From NCBI RefSeq assembly GCF_008329705.1, contig NZ_VTSX01000014.1, forward strand, positions 1 to 64,000: 64,000 nt of DNA, in the 5' to 3' direction. Each line of letters begins with the position of its first letter. Positions within the stretch are counted from its first letter, which is position 1. Source of the DNA: Chryseobacterium sp. SN22 (lineage in GTDB: Bacteria > Bacteroidota > Bacteroidia > Flavobacteriales > Weeksellaceae). A model generated the notes under the pieces. That model was not told where the DNA came from, did not search any database, and saw only the letters and a program-made list of their open reading frames with translations. Made by a program: the position numbers and the translations under genes. Below, piece after piece: positions 8,570 to 17,584 of this stretch.

Positions 8570-8602
8570 TTATCATATTTTGTTAAATTCTATCTGAGGA
8601 GT

Positions 8603-9370
8603 CTAATGACAATTCACCTTACTATGCTCATGCGAGCTGTGATCTCCCGGCAAATGGCAGTCGCCCTGATTATCTTTAGAAACCGTCATGGCTTCTGCTC
8701 TGGGGGAAATGTAAGGAATGCCCAATTCTAAACCTCTGACAATAAACAGTCCTCCTAAAATAATCATGACAACCGGGATGGCTTTCAAGACTTTTACCCG
8801 GAAAGCCTGATTCATCAGGTTTCCCACCAAAACAACGGCAAACATAAACGGAAGGGTTCCCAATCCGAATAAAGCCATATATGATGCTCCCTGCCATATT
8901 CCTCCGCTTGCAAGGCTTGCGGTTAGAGCCATATAGACCATTCCGCAGGGTAAGAATCCGTTCAGTAGACCAGTGGTAAATCTGGAACGGTAATCTGCTT
9001 TCTGAAGCAATTTTCCGAGATTCGATTTTACTTTAAATAAAAATTTAGAAATAAAAGGAATCTTCGAGGCAAAATCTTTACCGCCAAAGGAAAACAGCGC
9101 CATGACAATCAATAAAATTCCTACCGCAATGGTAAGGTATTTTTGAAACCCGGCCATTTCAAATCCTTCGCCGATAATTCCCAGGATTGCTCCCAAAAGA
9201 GAATACGTAAAGATCCTTCCGAATTGGTACGTCAGGTTCTGAAGATAATAGTTCGTGGCCTGTTTCTTCGTTAATCCCATCGAAAGCGCAATTGGCCCGC
9301 ACATTCCCACACAGTGGAATCCTGAAGCGAAACCTAATCCAATAGCCGATACAATAAGTGCTATTTCCAT
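8603..9370 (-). CDS. TauE/SafE or DsbD_2-type membrane protein of the cbb3 cluster
   Basis: The 255-residue membrane protein has six or more hydrophobic segments and an N-terminal GFHCVGMCGP motif (His19, Cys20, Cys24), which marks the urease-accessory/DsbD-like membrane domain often annotated sulfite exporter TauE/SafE. The C-terminus is His/Cys-rich (HSSHEHSKVNCH), suggesting metal binding. The gene overlaps fixH by 10 bases and ends the cbb3 gene series. Members beside cco genes are thought to help copper handling or cytochrome maturation. Transport of sulfite is unlikely here. The family is clear, the exact substrate is not. Confidence 0.8.
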   Translation of the reverse strand: MEIALIVSAIGLGFASGFHCVGMCGPIALSMGLTKKQATNYYLQNLTYQFGRIFTYSLLGAILGIIGEGFEMAGFQKYLTIAVGILLIVMALFSFGGKDFASKIPFISKFLFKVKSNLGKLLQKADYRSRFTTGLLNGFLPCGMVYMALTASLASGGIWQGASYMALFGLGTLPFMFAVVLVGNLMNQAFRVKVLKAIPVVMIILGGLFIVRGLELGIPYISPRAEAMTVSKDNQGDCHLPGDHSSHEHSKVNCH

Positions 9371-9813
9371 ATCACATCATAATCGATTCGGTAGTCGGTC
9401 TTATCTTTGGTCCAGCTTAATCGCAACGTATAATTTCCCATTTTCAAAACCTGGGAAGGAATGATAAAAGATCGGTTGGCATCCAGCTGTACGGCTTTAT
9501 GAACGTCGAGATTTTGGTCATCGGTTCTGTTTAATACAAATTTTACCGTAGTATTGGAGTTGTTGTAATCTTGTGGAAAAGTAATTTTAATACCTGCTTT
9601 ATCCTGGCTATATACCGGTTTTTCCTGAAGCTTATCAGCTCTCTTCTTAGCATCGATGACATCCTGGTATTTCAGTTCTTCCTCATAGTAATTATCCGTT
9701 ACCATTTCAGAATTTTTCTGTCCGTTCGGGAAAAGAAACAACATCGACAAAATAAATATAATAAATGCTGCTAATGCGATGAATACGCCATGCCCCCAAC
9801 TAAAATTTTTCAT
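9361..9813 (-). CDS. fixH: FixH/CcoH family cbb3 oxidase assembly protein
   Basis: A 150-residue protein with one N-terminal membrane anchor (about residues 9-29) and a periplasmic beta-rich domain ending in a YRIDYDVIWK strand, as in FixH. FixH/CcoH stabilises the cbb3 cytochrome oxidase during assembly. The gene follows ccoG after 64 bases, which contain a terminator-like hairpin, and overlaps the next gene by 10 bases. Length and context fit the family; the sequence itself is weakly conserved, as usual for FixH. Confidence 0.8.
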   Translation of the reverse strand: MKNFSWGHGVFIALAAFIIFILSMLFLFPNGQKNSEMVTDNYYEEELKYQDVIDAKKRADKLQEKPVYSQDKAGIKITFPQDYNNSNTTVKFVLNRTDDQNLDVHKAVQLDANRSFIIPSQVLKMGNYTLRLSWTKDKTDYRIDYDVIWK

Positions 9814-9838
9814 TTCTTTCTGTATTGTTGTAAAAAAG

Positions 9839-9866
9839 CCTCACGACCAATCATTAGATCGTGAGG
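9839..9866 (-). terminator. Hairpin between ccoG and fixH
   Basis: CCTCACGA pairs with TCGTGAGG across a 12-base loop. Read on the minus strand the stem is followed by CTTTTTTAC, as in a Rho-independent terminator. It lies after the ccoG stop, so fixH and its neighbour may be reached by partial read-through or have their own promoter. Confidence 0.65.
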
Positions 9867-9877
9867 ATATCTGATAG

Positions 9878-11338
9878 TTAAAATTGTAATTTAAAAGGTC
9901 CTTCAAAGTAAGTCTGGTAAGAGTCAATCAGCTTGCCGTTCAAATCATAAACTCCAATAGTGATATTCTGTTTGGAAAGATTCATCTCACTTTCAGGGAA
10001 ACTGATATTTACTGTCCCTTTGGTGATTTTATCTCTTTCTACAGAAATTTTGCTTGACCCGCTGTAGATTACCTCTCCATGCTTCGGTTCAATAACTTTA
10101 ATAGTTACTGTTTTCTTATCATTCGTTTTATTAAGGAAAGTATAGTTGTAGGTATTGGTAATATTTCCGTCTCTCACAAAGAAAGTGCTTCCTGCAGGCT
10201 TGATGAATTTAGCTTCCATCTCACCTCTGTTATACAAGAGATATCCTAAAAAGGCTGTCAAAAATACAAGAATTACTGCAAACCCTTTCATTCTTCCTGA
10301 GAATTTAAACTCAGTCTGTTTCTCGATCTCGTTTTCGGTAGCGTACCGGATCAGCCCTTTCGGCAATCCTACTTTTTCCATGACTTCATCACACGCATCA
10401 ATACAGGCCGTACAGTTTACACATTCCAGCTGCTGTCCGTCTCTGATGTCGATTCCGGTAGGACAGACCACAACACATTGATGGCAGTCGATACAATCTC
10501 CTTTACCAACAGCTTTCCGGTCTTCACCTTTTCTCCATTTTGCCCTGTTTTCACCTCTGTTGAAATCATAGAATACATTCACCGTGTCTTTATCAATCAA
10601 TACGCCCTGTAATCTTCCGTATGGGCAGACTAAAGTACATACCTGCTCTCTGAACCAGGCAAATACAAAGTAAAAGGCTGCCGTAAGGAGAATCATTACG
10701 ATAAAATTGGTAGGGTGGGCGAATGGTCCTTCAGATACGATTCTGATTACTTCCTTATAACCCACAATATACATGAACATAAAATGGGTAATGATCAAAG
10801 AAATAAAAATGTAAATCGTCCATTTCAGTCCTCTCTTCCAGATCTTTTCGGTATTCCATTCCTGTCGGTCGAGCTTCATCTGCTTATTCCGGTCTCCTTC
10901 GATCGCATATTCTATTTTACGGAAAATCATTTCTAGGAAAATTGTCTGAGGGCAGATCCACCCGCAGAAAATTCTACCGAAAGCAATCGTGAATACAATA
11001 ATAAATATCAGAGATGCTATGGCTCCCAAAGTAAGGATGAAAAAATCCTGAGGGTAGAAGGGTTGTCCGAATATAAAGAACTCCCTGTCGATCACATTAA
11101 ATAAGATCAGCGGATTCCCATTAATTTTAATAAATGGTACCGCAAAATAAATCAATAATAAAATATAGCTTACAATATGTCTATAGTTGGTAAATTTTCC
11201 TCGGGGTTTCCTAGGATATACCCATTTCCTTTTCCCGGACTGATCCATGGTGCCTATAGAATCTCTGTAAGTTTCAGGGTCCAGAACCTGGCCCTGTCCG
11301 CCGCGTGCTTCTGTTTCTTCTATGTTTGACATTTGCAA
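9878..11338 (-). CDS. ccoG: Cytochrome c oxidase accessory protein CcoG
   Basis: The 486-residue polyferredoxin-like membrane protein has about five membrane segments, an ICPQ motif in the membrane part (GWICPQ), a CPYGR motif, and a cytoplasmic ferredoxin region with CHQCVVVCPTGIDIR and CVNCTACIDAC, which would bind two 4Fe-4S clusters. A C-terminal immunoglobulin-like periplasmic domain (FixG_C type) follows the last membrane segment. CcoG is a copper-chelate reductase needed for copper insertion in the cbb3 oxidase. It lies 88 bases after ccoP, separated by a hairpin. Length and motifs are standard. Confidence 0.95.
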   Translation of the reverse strand: MQMSNIEETEARGGQGQVLDPETYRDSIGTMDQSGKRKWVYPRKPRGKFTNYRHIVSYILLLIYFAVPFIKINGNPLILFNVIDREFFIFGQPFYPQDFFILTLGAIASLIFIIVFTIAFGRIFCGWICPQTIFLEMIFRKIEYAIEGDRNKQMKLDRQEWNTEKIWKRGLKWTIYIFISLIITHFMFMYIVGYKEVIRIVSEGPFAHPTNFIVMILLTAAFYFVFAWFREQVCTLVCPYGRLQGVLIDKDTVNVFYDFNRGENRAKWRKGEDRKAVGKGDCIDCHQCVVVCPTGIDIRDGQQLECVNCTACIDACDEVMEKVGLPKGLIRYATENEIEKQTEFKFSGRMKGFAVILVFLTAFLGYLLYNRGEMEAKFIKPAGSTFFVRDGNITNTYNYTFLNKTNDKKTVTIKVIEPKHGEVIYSGSSKISVERDKITKGTVNISFPESEMNLSKQNITIGVYDLNGKLIDSYQTYFEGPFKLQF

Positions 11339-11352
11339 TAGTATTTAAAAAA

Positions 11353-11403
11353 GAAAAACATAATTCGTTACTATTTTTATTCTAATAACAAATTATGTTT
11401 CTC
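11353..11403 (-). terminator. A/T-rich hairpin after ccoP
   Basis: Arms 11353-11370 and 11386-11403 are complementary at 16 of 18 positions around a 15-base loop. On the minus strand the stem runs into TTTTTCTTTTTT. It probably ends or attenuates the ccoSNOQP transcript before ccoG. Confidence 0.6.
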
Positions 11404-11426
11404 ATATGCTTAATTTTTATTTAAAA

Positions 11427-12308
11427 TTATTCTTTTTCCCAATGCGCTTCAGGTCCCTGAGGAGCTGCACCGCCCTGAGCTTCTGTTACCGGAGGTAATT
11501 CCTGGTTGATATGGTATACATAAGCTGCAATTTTTTCAATTTCAGCTCCCGAAACCTCTCCGTTTTTACCAAAGGCTCTCATCGCAGGATTATTAGGAGA
11601 TCCGTTCCAGTCCATATGGAAGACGTTTTTAAATAACGTTTTCTCAGGCTGGTTGATCCAGTATTTGTCGGTAAGGTTCGGGCCTATACCGCCGCTACCG
11701 TCTTCCTTGTGACAAGATGCACAGTTGGTTTTAAACAATTCCTTACCTTCTGCAATATTATCGGCTGAATATTTAGCTGTTTCGATTGTTACAGGAGGCT
11801 GGGTTTTGTTATATAGATCAATTGCTGCAATCTGCTCTTTATATTCCTGCTCGTACTCGTTGATCGGGTGAGCGAAATCGGTAAAGGAGTAGGCTGCTAC
11901 ATACAGAATACAAAAAACGGTCCCAAAATAGAACAGGCCTACCCACCACTTCGGCAATTGGTTATCCAATTCCATGATTCCGTCAAAACCATGGTCGATA
12001 AGGATATCTTTTTCCTCAGCGGCAGACTGCTTTTTGAATGCTGCGTCGTATAGTCTCTTTAAATAAGGTACTTTTTTCTCAGCTAAATAAGCTGCTTTTT
12101 CTTCAGGAGATAATTTTTTGAACTTGTTGTTTTCAACAAGGTCTCCGATAGCTCCGTGGATGTAAGCCAGGATACCGGCAATGATCACGGTTCCCCAGAA
12201 ATAAGGTGAGCTTAAGAACTGATAACTTTGTACAAACAGATAGTAAAAAATAACTAACAGTACTACTATGATTAGGATGTTTATAACAACCGGTGTTCTT
12301 TGTTTCAT
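11427..12308 (-). CDS. ccoP: cbb3 oxidase subunit III (CcoP), single-haem form
   Basis: The 293-residue product has two N-terminal membrane segments (about 8-27 and 37-55), a FixP-type N-terminal region, a further membrane segment around 122-142 and one cytochrome c domain (CASCH at 196-200, an axial Met probably in NPAMRAFG). Classical proteobacterial CcoP carries two c-type haems; only one CxxCH is visible here. It would pass electrons to the CcoNO core. It lies 7 bases after ccoQ. The C-terminal tail is Pro/Gly/Ala-rich. Confidence 0.93.
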   Translation of the reverse strand: MKQRTPVVINILIIVVLLVIFYYLFVQSYQFLSSPYFWGTVIIAGILAYIHGAIGDLVENNKFKKLSPEEKAAYLAEKKVPYLKRLYDAAFKKQSAAEEKDILIDHGFDGIMELDNQLPKWWVGLFYFGTVFCILYVAAYSFTDFAHPINEYEQEYKEQIAAIDLYNKTQPPVTIETAKYSADNIAEGKELFKTNCASCHKEDGSGGIGPNLTDKYWINQPEKTLFKNVFHMDWNGSPNNPAMRAFGKNGEVSGAEIEKIAAYVYHINQELPPVTEAQGGAAPQGPEAHWEKE

Positions 12309-12315
12309 AATAAAA

Positions 12316-12516
12316 TTAATTTTTTAAATTAAAATCGTCATCCTGATCATCCTGCAAAGGAGCTTCTTCTTCTTCCTTATAATATTTTTTAGGCTTGCTA
12401 AAAACATAAATTACCAGGCTGATGAAGAACAGCAAAAAGAAAATCAGAGCCAACGTCTGGTAAAAACCAGCATTGTCAGTGTTGGATAAGATGTCTTTAA
12501 AATTCTGCGGAATCAT
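12316..12516 (-). CDS. ccoQ: CcoQ/FixQ-like small subunit
   Basis: A 66-residue protein with a single membrane helix (about residues 19-40) followed by a KPKKYYKEEEEAP tail rich in acidic residues. CcoQ stabilises the cbb3 complex. The assignment rests on size, topology and its place between the catalytic subunit and CcoP, with 17- and 7-base gaps. Confidence 0.82.
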   Translation of the reverse strand: MIPQNFKDILSNTDNAGFYQTLALIFFLLFFISLVIYVFSKPKKYYKEEEEAPLQDDQDDDFNLKN

Positions 12517-12533
12517 GATGTGAACCTTTAATA

Positions 12534-14792
12534 TTAGTTATTACTTGCTGTTTTAATTTCCGTGGTCTTAATATCCGTTCCTAGTCTCTGAAGATAAGAG
12601 ATCAGTGCTACCACTTCTTTTTTCTCCAGTTCTCCTTTAGGTCTCTTTGCATAAGCCTGCTTCAAATCCGGTGCCTCAGACATAATATCTCTTACGATTT
12701 TTGAAGCCTGGTTGTTAGCCCATGAATTAGCAGAGTCAATTTCAGCTTTGGTGTAAGGTACTTCGAAAGCATTCTTCATCAGCTTCATCTTGTCTACCAT
12801 TTTAGACCGGTCAAGATCAGTAGCGATCAGCCAAGGATAACGTGGCATGATGGAACCTGCAGAAGTCGATCTTGGGTTATACATATGTTTGTAATGCCAA
12901 GAACTTGGGTTTTTACCACCTTCTCTATGCAAATCCGGTCCGGTTCTTTTTGATCCCCAAAGGAAAGGTCTGTCATAAACGAATTCCCCTGCTTTGGAAT
13001 ACTGTCCGTTCTTACCGTTGAATCTTACGATCTCGTCTCTGAACGGTCTTACCATCTGGGAGTGACAGGCGTTACATCCTTCTCTGATATAAATATCCCT
13101 ACCTTCCAGTTCAAGCGGAGAATATGGCTTTACTGCTGAAATCGTCGGTACACTTTTCTTAAGGGAAAGTGTAGGGATAATTTCCACCATACTACCGATT
13201 GAGATTGTTAATAAAGATAGGATTCCCATCAATACTGGAGTTCTCTCCAGCCAAAGGTGAGTTCCTTCTCCCTCCTTACGTTTTCCGCTGATGTTCGCTA
13301 ACGCCGGAGCTTCTGCCGGTACATCTTTCTGGAATGATCCTTTTCTCACCGTTGCTACCAGGTTCACCACCATTAAAATCGCTCCTGAAAGATAGAACAA
13401 TCCTCCTACGAATCTCATTTTAAAGTAAGGGATGATCGCCGTTACAGTGTCCAGCCAGTTTTTCCAAACCAAAGTTCCGTCCGGATTGAACTGTTTCCAC
13501 ATCAACCCCTGCGTGAAACCTGAAATATACATCGGTACTGCATAGAAAATGATACCCAATGTTCCTAACCAGAAATGCCAGTTAGCCAGTTTTACAGAAT
13601 ATAATTTCGTTCTCCAAAGGATCGGGATCAGGTAATAGATTACCCCGAATGCCATGAAACCATTCCATCCAAGAGCACCTAAGTGTACGTGTCCGATTAC
13701 CCAATCGGTGAAGTGACCGATTTTATTAATGTTTTTTGTTGCCAAAAGCGGACCTTCAAAAGTGGCCATTCCATAACACGTTACGGCTACCACGAAGAAT
13801 TTAAGAATAGGATTTTCTCTTACTTTATCCCAGGCACCTCTTAAAGTCAGAAGCCCGTTCAGCATCCCTCCCCATGACGGTGCGATAAGCATGATCGAAA
13901 ACCCTGTTCCTACAGCCTGAGCCCAGGCCGGAAGAGCGGTATACTGAAGGTGGTGAGGACCAGCCCAGATGTATACGAAGATTAATGACCAGAAGTGAAT
14001 GATCGATAATTTATAAGAGAATACCGGCCGGTCTGCTGCTTTCGGTAAGAAATAATACATTAAACCAAGTACCGGTGTCGTAAGAACGAATGCTACGGCA
14101 TTGTGTCCGTACCACCATTGTACGATAGCGTCTTTTACCCCTGCATAAGCCGAATACGATTTCCATCCTGTAAAAGACAGAGGAACCTCCAGGTTGTTGA
14201 AGATGTGCAGCATGGCTACTGCAATCCAAGTACCTACATAGAACCAGATGGCCACATAAAGGTGTCTTACCCTTCTTTTTGCAATGGTCAGGAACATATT
14301 TGCTCCGAAAATAATCCATGAGAAGGCGATCAGAATATCAATCGGCCATTCATGCTCTGCATATTCTTTGGAAGTATTAATTCCCATAAAGAATGTAACG
14401 TAAGTTACCAGGATCATAATCTGCCATGTCCAGAAATGGATCCATGATAAGGTGTCGCTGTACATTCTTGTTTTTAATAATCTCTGTAAAGAGTAGTAAA
14501 CCCCTACATAAACCACATTCATTACGAATGCAAAAATTACAGTGGTCGTGTGCAACATCCTGATCCTTCCGAATCCGAATGCACCATGCGTATTTATCAA
14601 TCCGTCGATACCGCCACCCAAACTTTTAATGGTAGTATCATCAGTCCCGAAAAAGAATTCCGGAAGCTCAGGATAGAAAAGCATTAATGCCGCCGTAAGC
14701 CCGAATAAAAACCCTATGATCCCGAAAGCTACGGTCGCATAGAGGAATGCCCGGACAATACTGTTGTCATAACTAAACTTTTGTGTTTCCAT
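12534..14792 (-). CDS. ccoN: Fused cbb3 oxidase subunits I and II (CcoNO)
   Basis: The 752-residue product joins CcoN and CcoO. The N-terminal 500 residues form the haem-copper oxidase core: His81 in RMLHTTT, a CuB-site WYGHNAVAF (His230), GPHHLQYT (His280/281) and IGHVHLG (His368, His370) for haem binding. A membrane helix near 516-538 then leads to a cytochrome c domain with CNACH (573-577) followed by MVRPFRDE, typical of CcoO. The fusion is common in Bacteroidetes. The enzyme reduces oxygen with high affinity and pumps protons in the inner membrane. The gene ends 17 bases before ccoQ and starts 5 bases after ccoS. Confidence 0.97.
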   Translation of the reverse strand: METQKFSYDNSIVRAFLYATVAFGIIGFLFGLTAALMLFYPELPEFFFGTDDTTIKSLGGGIDGLINTHGAFGFGRIRMLHTTTVIFAFVMNVVYVGVYYSLQRLLKTRMYSDTLSWIHFWTWQIMILVTYVTFFMGINTSKEYAEHEWPIDILIAFSWIIFGANMFLTIAKRRVRHLYVAIWFYVGTWIAVAMLHIFNNLEVPLSFTGWKSYSAYAGVKDAIVQWWYGHNAVAFVLTTPVLGLMYYFLPKAADRPVFSYKLSIIHFWSLIFVYIWAGPHHLQYTALPAWAQAVGTGFSIMLIAPSWGGMLNGLLTLRGAWDKVRENPILKFFVVAVTCYGMATFEGPLLATKNINKIGHFTDWVIGHVHLGALGWNGFMAFGVIYYLIPILWRTKLYSVKLANWHFWLGTLGIIFYAVPMYISGFTQGLMWKQFNPDGTLVWKNWLDTVTAIIPYFKMRFVGGLFYLSGAILMVVNLVATVRKGSFQKDVPAEAPALANISGKRKEGEGTHLWLERTPVLMGILSLLTISIGSMVEIIPTLSLKKSVPTISAVKPYSPLELEGRDIYIREGCNACHSQMVRPFRDEIVRFNGKNGQYSKAGEFVYDRPFLWGSKRTGPDLHREGGKNPSSWHYKHMYNPRSTSAGSIMPRYPWLIATDLDRSKMVDKMKLMKNAFEVPYTKAEIDSANSWANNQASKIVRDIMSEAPDLKQAYAKRPKGELEKKEVVALISYLQRLGTDIKTTEIKTASNN

Positions 14793-14797
14793 ATCAA

Positions 14798-15022
14798 CTA
14801 TTCACTTTTATCTTCAATTTTATTATTTTCTCCTTTTTCTTTTGTGTTTTCTTTGTTGTTAGGTTCTTCTTTTTCCTTGATTTCATCGGAGTCGAACAGA
14901 ATTCTCACAGCCGGGGACTCATCATCCTCAAACTGCCCTTTTCTTGCGTATATGATAAACACAACCAGGAAAACAGCAGCCAAAGAAACGCTGCAAAGGA
15001 TCATTAAATACAGAATATCCAT
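14798..15022 (-). CDS. ccoS: cbb3 oxidase maturation protein CcoS
   Basis: A 74-residue protein with one N-terminal membrane helix (residues 5-25), then KGQFEDDESPAVRILFDSD, the usual CcoS pattern, and a highly charged tail. CcoS is needed for cofactor insertion in cbb3 oxidase. A promoter (15030-15057) ends 7 bases before the ATG, so the transcript probably has almost no leader. It is the first gene of the ccoSNOQP run. Confidence 0.9.
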   Translation of the reverse strand: MDILYLMILCSVSLAAVFLVVFIIYARKGQFEDDESPAVRILFDSDEIKEKEEPNNKENTKEKGENNKIEDKSE

Positions 15023-15029
15023 TAGACAA

Positions 15030-15057
15030 CAAAATTAACCTATTTTCGGGGTTCAAA
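15030..15057 (-). promoter_or_regulatory. Promoter of ccoSNOQP
   Basis: On the minus strand: TTTG (15054-15057), 16 bases, TAATTTTG (15030-15037), a perfect -7 box. The ATG at 15022 would coincide with the start of transcription. No clear Fnr-type dyad was found beside it. Confidence 0.55.
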
Positions 15058-15131
15058 TTTAATGAAAAATAATGACTTTCATCACGAAATACGGCTTTTA
15101 GCTAATTTAAAATCAGTCTAAATAAGCATGT

Positions 15132-17513
15132 TTAAGGCCGCTTTTTAAAATATTTTCTGCCCAGGATCCAGGTGGAGAGTGTTGTAAAGGAAACTACCGT
15201 AATTGAACTTGCGGGCATGATGAGCGCAGCAAAGAGAGGATGCATATGTCCTGTCACCGCGTAACTTAAACCAACGATATTGTAAAGAAAACTAATTATA
15301 AATGTGATTTTCACAATCGTGATCGAGCCTTTGCACACATTCAGGTACCGGTCGAGTTCCACTACCTTTTCCCCATTCATGATCACATCCGATGAAGGGG
15401 TAAAGCTATTGGAATCATCGGCAATTGCAATACCTACATTGCTCTGTTTCAGTGCGCCTGCGTCATTTAGCCCATCACCCAGCATAGCTACTTTCATCTT
15501 CTGGTTTTGAAGGTTCTGAATGTAGTTCAGCTTATCTTCAGGGTTTTGGTTAAATGCCATCGCCTTATAATTCGGAATCAGCTCTTTCAGTTGGCTTTCC
15601 TCTGAGGCATTGTCGCCGCTTAGAATATAAACTTTGTATTGGGTCAGCTTTCTGAACAGGTCTTTCAGGTTCTCACGGTATTCATTTTTAAAAATGAATT
15701 TCCCCAAAAACTGATTATTCTTACTGACATATACGGCAGTCTCAAGGTTTTTGGATTCCTGATTGTTATATTTTGCCGAACCGATCTTGTAAACATTTCC
15801 TCTTACACTTGCTTCATACCCTTTTCCTGAAATCTCTCTGAAATGCTCCGCCGGGAAATATTCATCCTTTACTTCAATAAATTCATACAGGGACTTGGAA
15901 AGCGGATGATTGGAATTCTTTAATAAAGTTTTGATATTCAACAGATCAGATTCGGAAATCTCCGTGCCTTCAAATCTGATATTCGATTTTTTACGATGGG
16001 TAATCGTTCCTGTTTTATCAAAAACAATCGTATCCAGTTTTGCGATTTTTTCAATCGTTAAGGTATCCTTCACATAGAATTTATTCCTGCCCAGAATCCT
16101 CATAATGTGTCCGAACGTAAACGGAGCCGACAAAGCAAGCGCACAGGGACAGGCAATAATCAGAATAGCTGAAATGACTTGGAACATTTTCTCGAGATCA
16201 ACGGTCGCCCAGTAAATTCCTGCAACAAGCGCAATGCCTAAAATAATGAACGTGAAATATTTACTGATGGTATTCGTCAGCGTATCAAGTCCTGTTTCAT
16301 GCTTTTTAAAGGCTTCTTTATTCCACAGCTGAGTCAGGTAGCTTTGGTCAACATCCTTGATTACTTCCAGTTCCAGCGATGAGCCAATCTGTTTTCCTCC
16401 GGCAAAGATCTTATCTCCCGGCTGCTTGCTGATGCTTTCGCTTTCCCCAGTGATGAAACTGTTGTCGATATTTCCTTCCCCATTGATCAGAATAGCATCT
16501 ACCGGAATGATTTCCTGGTTTCTTACTAATATCCGGTCTCCGACTTTTACATCGGAAAGCAGGATGTTTTCCTGTTTTCCCTCAAAATCCACTTTCGTTA
16601 CGGCAATCGGGTAAAACGATTTGTAATCCCGGTCGTATGAAAGCGCATTGTAGGTTCTTTTCTGGAAGATCTTACCCAGCAGCATGAAGAACAGAAGTCC
16701 GCACAGCGTGTCGAAATAGCCCGGACCGTAATTGGTGGCCACTTCGTACAGGCTTCGTCCGAAAAGCACAATGATTCCCAGTACAATCGGGACATCGATA
16801 TTTACGATCCTGTTTTTAAGACCGTACCAGGCCGATTTATAATAATCCGATGCGGAATACACCACCACCGGAATCGCCAGTAAACACATCAAAGCTCTGA
16901 AAAGCCCTTTGTAATGCTCCATCCAGTAATCTTCGCCGCCGATGTATTCCGGAAAAGCCAGGAACATCCCGTTTCCGAAAGCAAATGCGGCAATGGCAAA
17001 TTTTACCAGTAAGGATTTATCTAAATTTTCAACGTTTTTATCCGCTGTTTCAAGGCTGATGACAGGCTTATATCCTAAATTAGTTAAAAAACTAGCTAAT
17101 TCGCTTAATTTTAATTCATTGTGATTAAAAGAAATCTGTAAGGTCTTTCTTGTAAAATTAACCTGGGAATATTTGATATTTTTGTTCAGGGTATGCAGGC
17201 TTTCCAGCAGCCAGATACATGAAGAACAATGAATAACGGGAATCTTGAAAGTCACCAGGCTGGTGCCGCCTTCCGAAAAATCCGTTACCTTATCAAAAAT
17301 TTCCTGGGTGTCCAGGTATTCAAACTGTGAGGAGCTTTCGTCCGGACGGATCCCGGCCCGTTTATTTAATTCGTAAAAATTACTTAAGTTGTTGGTATTT
17401 AGAATTTCATAAACCGACTTGCAACCGTTGCAGCAGAAAGTCTTTTCATCAAACAGAATTCTTTCCTTTTCGATCCCCTGACCACAATGAAAACAGTTCT
17501 CGCTCACCTCCAT
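15132..17513 (-). CDS. ccoI: Copper-translocating P-type ATPase CcoI
   Basis: The 793-residue P1B-type ATPase starts with a Cys-rich metal-binding region (Cys7, 10, 27, 28, 31), then an HMA-like domain with CSSC (96-99), about eight membrane segments, the transport motif CPCALALS, the phosphorylation site DKTGT, and a GDGLNDAGAL hinge. CcoI/FixI exports copper for assembly of the cbb3 oxidase CuB site. It precedes ccoS by 110 bases and is divergent from the Crp/Fnr-type gene. Length and motifs are complete. Confidence 0.95.
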   Translation of the reverse strand: MEVSENCFHCGQGIEKERILFDEKTFCCNGCKSVYEILNTNNLSNFYELNKRAGIRPDESSSQFEYLDTQEIFDKVTDFSEGGTSLVTFKIPVIHCSSCIWLLESLHTLNKNIKYSQVNFTRKTLQISFNHNELKLSELASFLTNLGYKPVISLETADKNVENLDKSLLVKFAIAAFAFGNGMFLAFPEYIGGEDYWMEHYKGLFRALMCLLAIPVVVYSASDYYKSAWYGLKNRIVNIDVPIVLGIIVLFGRSLYEVATNYGPGYFDTLCGLLFFMLLGKIFQKRTYNALSYDRDYKSFYPIAVTKVDFEGKQENILLSDVKVGDRILVRNQEIIPVDAILINGEGNIDNSFITGESESISKQPGDKIFAGGKQIGSSLELEVIKDVDQSYLTQLWNKEAFKKHETGLDTLTNTISKYFTFIILGIALVAGIYWATVDLEKMFQVISAILIIACPCALALSAPFTFGHIMRILGRNKFYVKDTLTIEKIAKLDTIVFDKTGTITHRKKSNIRFEGTEISESDLLNIKTLLKNSNHPLSKSLYEFIEVKDEYFPAEHFREISGKGYEASVRGNVYKIGSAKYNNQESKNLETAVYVSKNNQFLGKFIFKNEYRENLKDLFRKLTQYKVYILSGDNASEESQLKELIPNYKAMAFNQNPEDKLNYIQNLQNQKMKVAMLGDGLNDAGALKQSNVGIAIADDSNSFTPSSDVIMNGEKVVELDRYLNVCKGSITIVKITFIISFLYNIVGLSYAVTGHMHPLFAALIMPASSITVVSFTTLSTWILGRKYFKKRP

Positions 17514-17527
17514 AAATTATTGAACTA

Positions 17528-17535
17528 CAAAATTA
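17528..17535 (-). promoter_or_regulatory. -7 promoter element of ccoI
   Basis: TAATTTTG on the minus strand, 14 bases upstream of the ccoI ATG. No clear -33 box was seen. The crp promoter on the other strand starts only 12 bases further, so a shared regulator site is likely. Confidence 0.4.
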
Positions 17536-17546
17536 TAACAATTTTT

Positions 17547-17578
17547 TTTGTTTATCGAGTTTAAAAGTTCTATTTTTG
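17547..17578 (+). promoter_or_regulatory. Promoter of the Crp/Fnr gene
   Basis: TTTG (17547-17550), 20 bases, TATTTTTG (17571-17578): both boxes match the Bacteroidetes consensus. The ATG at 17585 lies 6 bases after the -7 box, so this mRNA is probably leaderless, or translation begins at the second ATG (17597). Confidence 0.65.
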
Positions 17579-17584
17579 TGATAA

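Noticed and set aside
8468-8602. A second short precursor peptide after the dehydratase genes
   Set aside because: Only a terminator hairpin and A/T-rich sequence were found; no frame with a double-glycine leader.
14781-15038. 85- and 74-codon plus-strand frames
   Set aside because: Antisense to ccoS, which has clear family features and a promoter.
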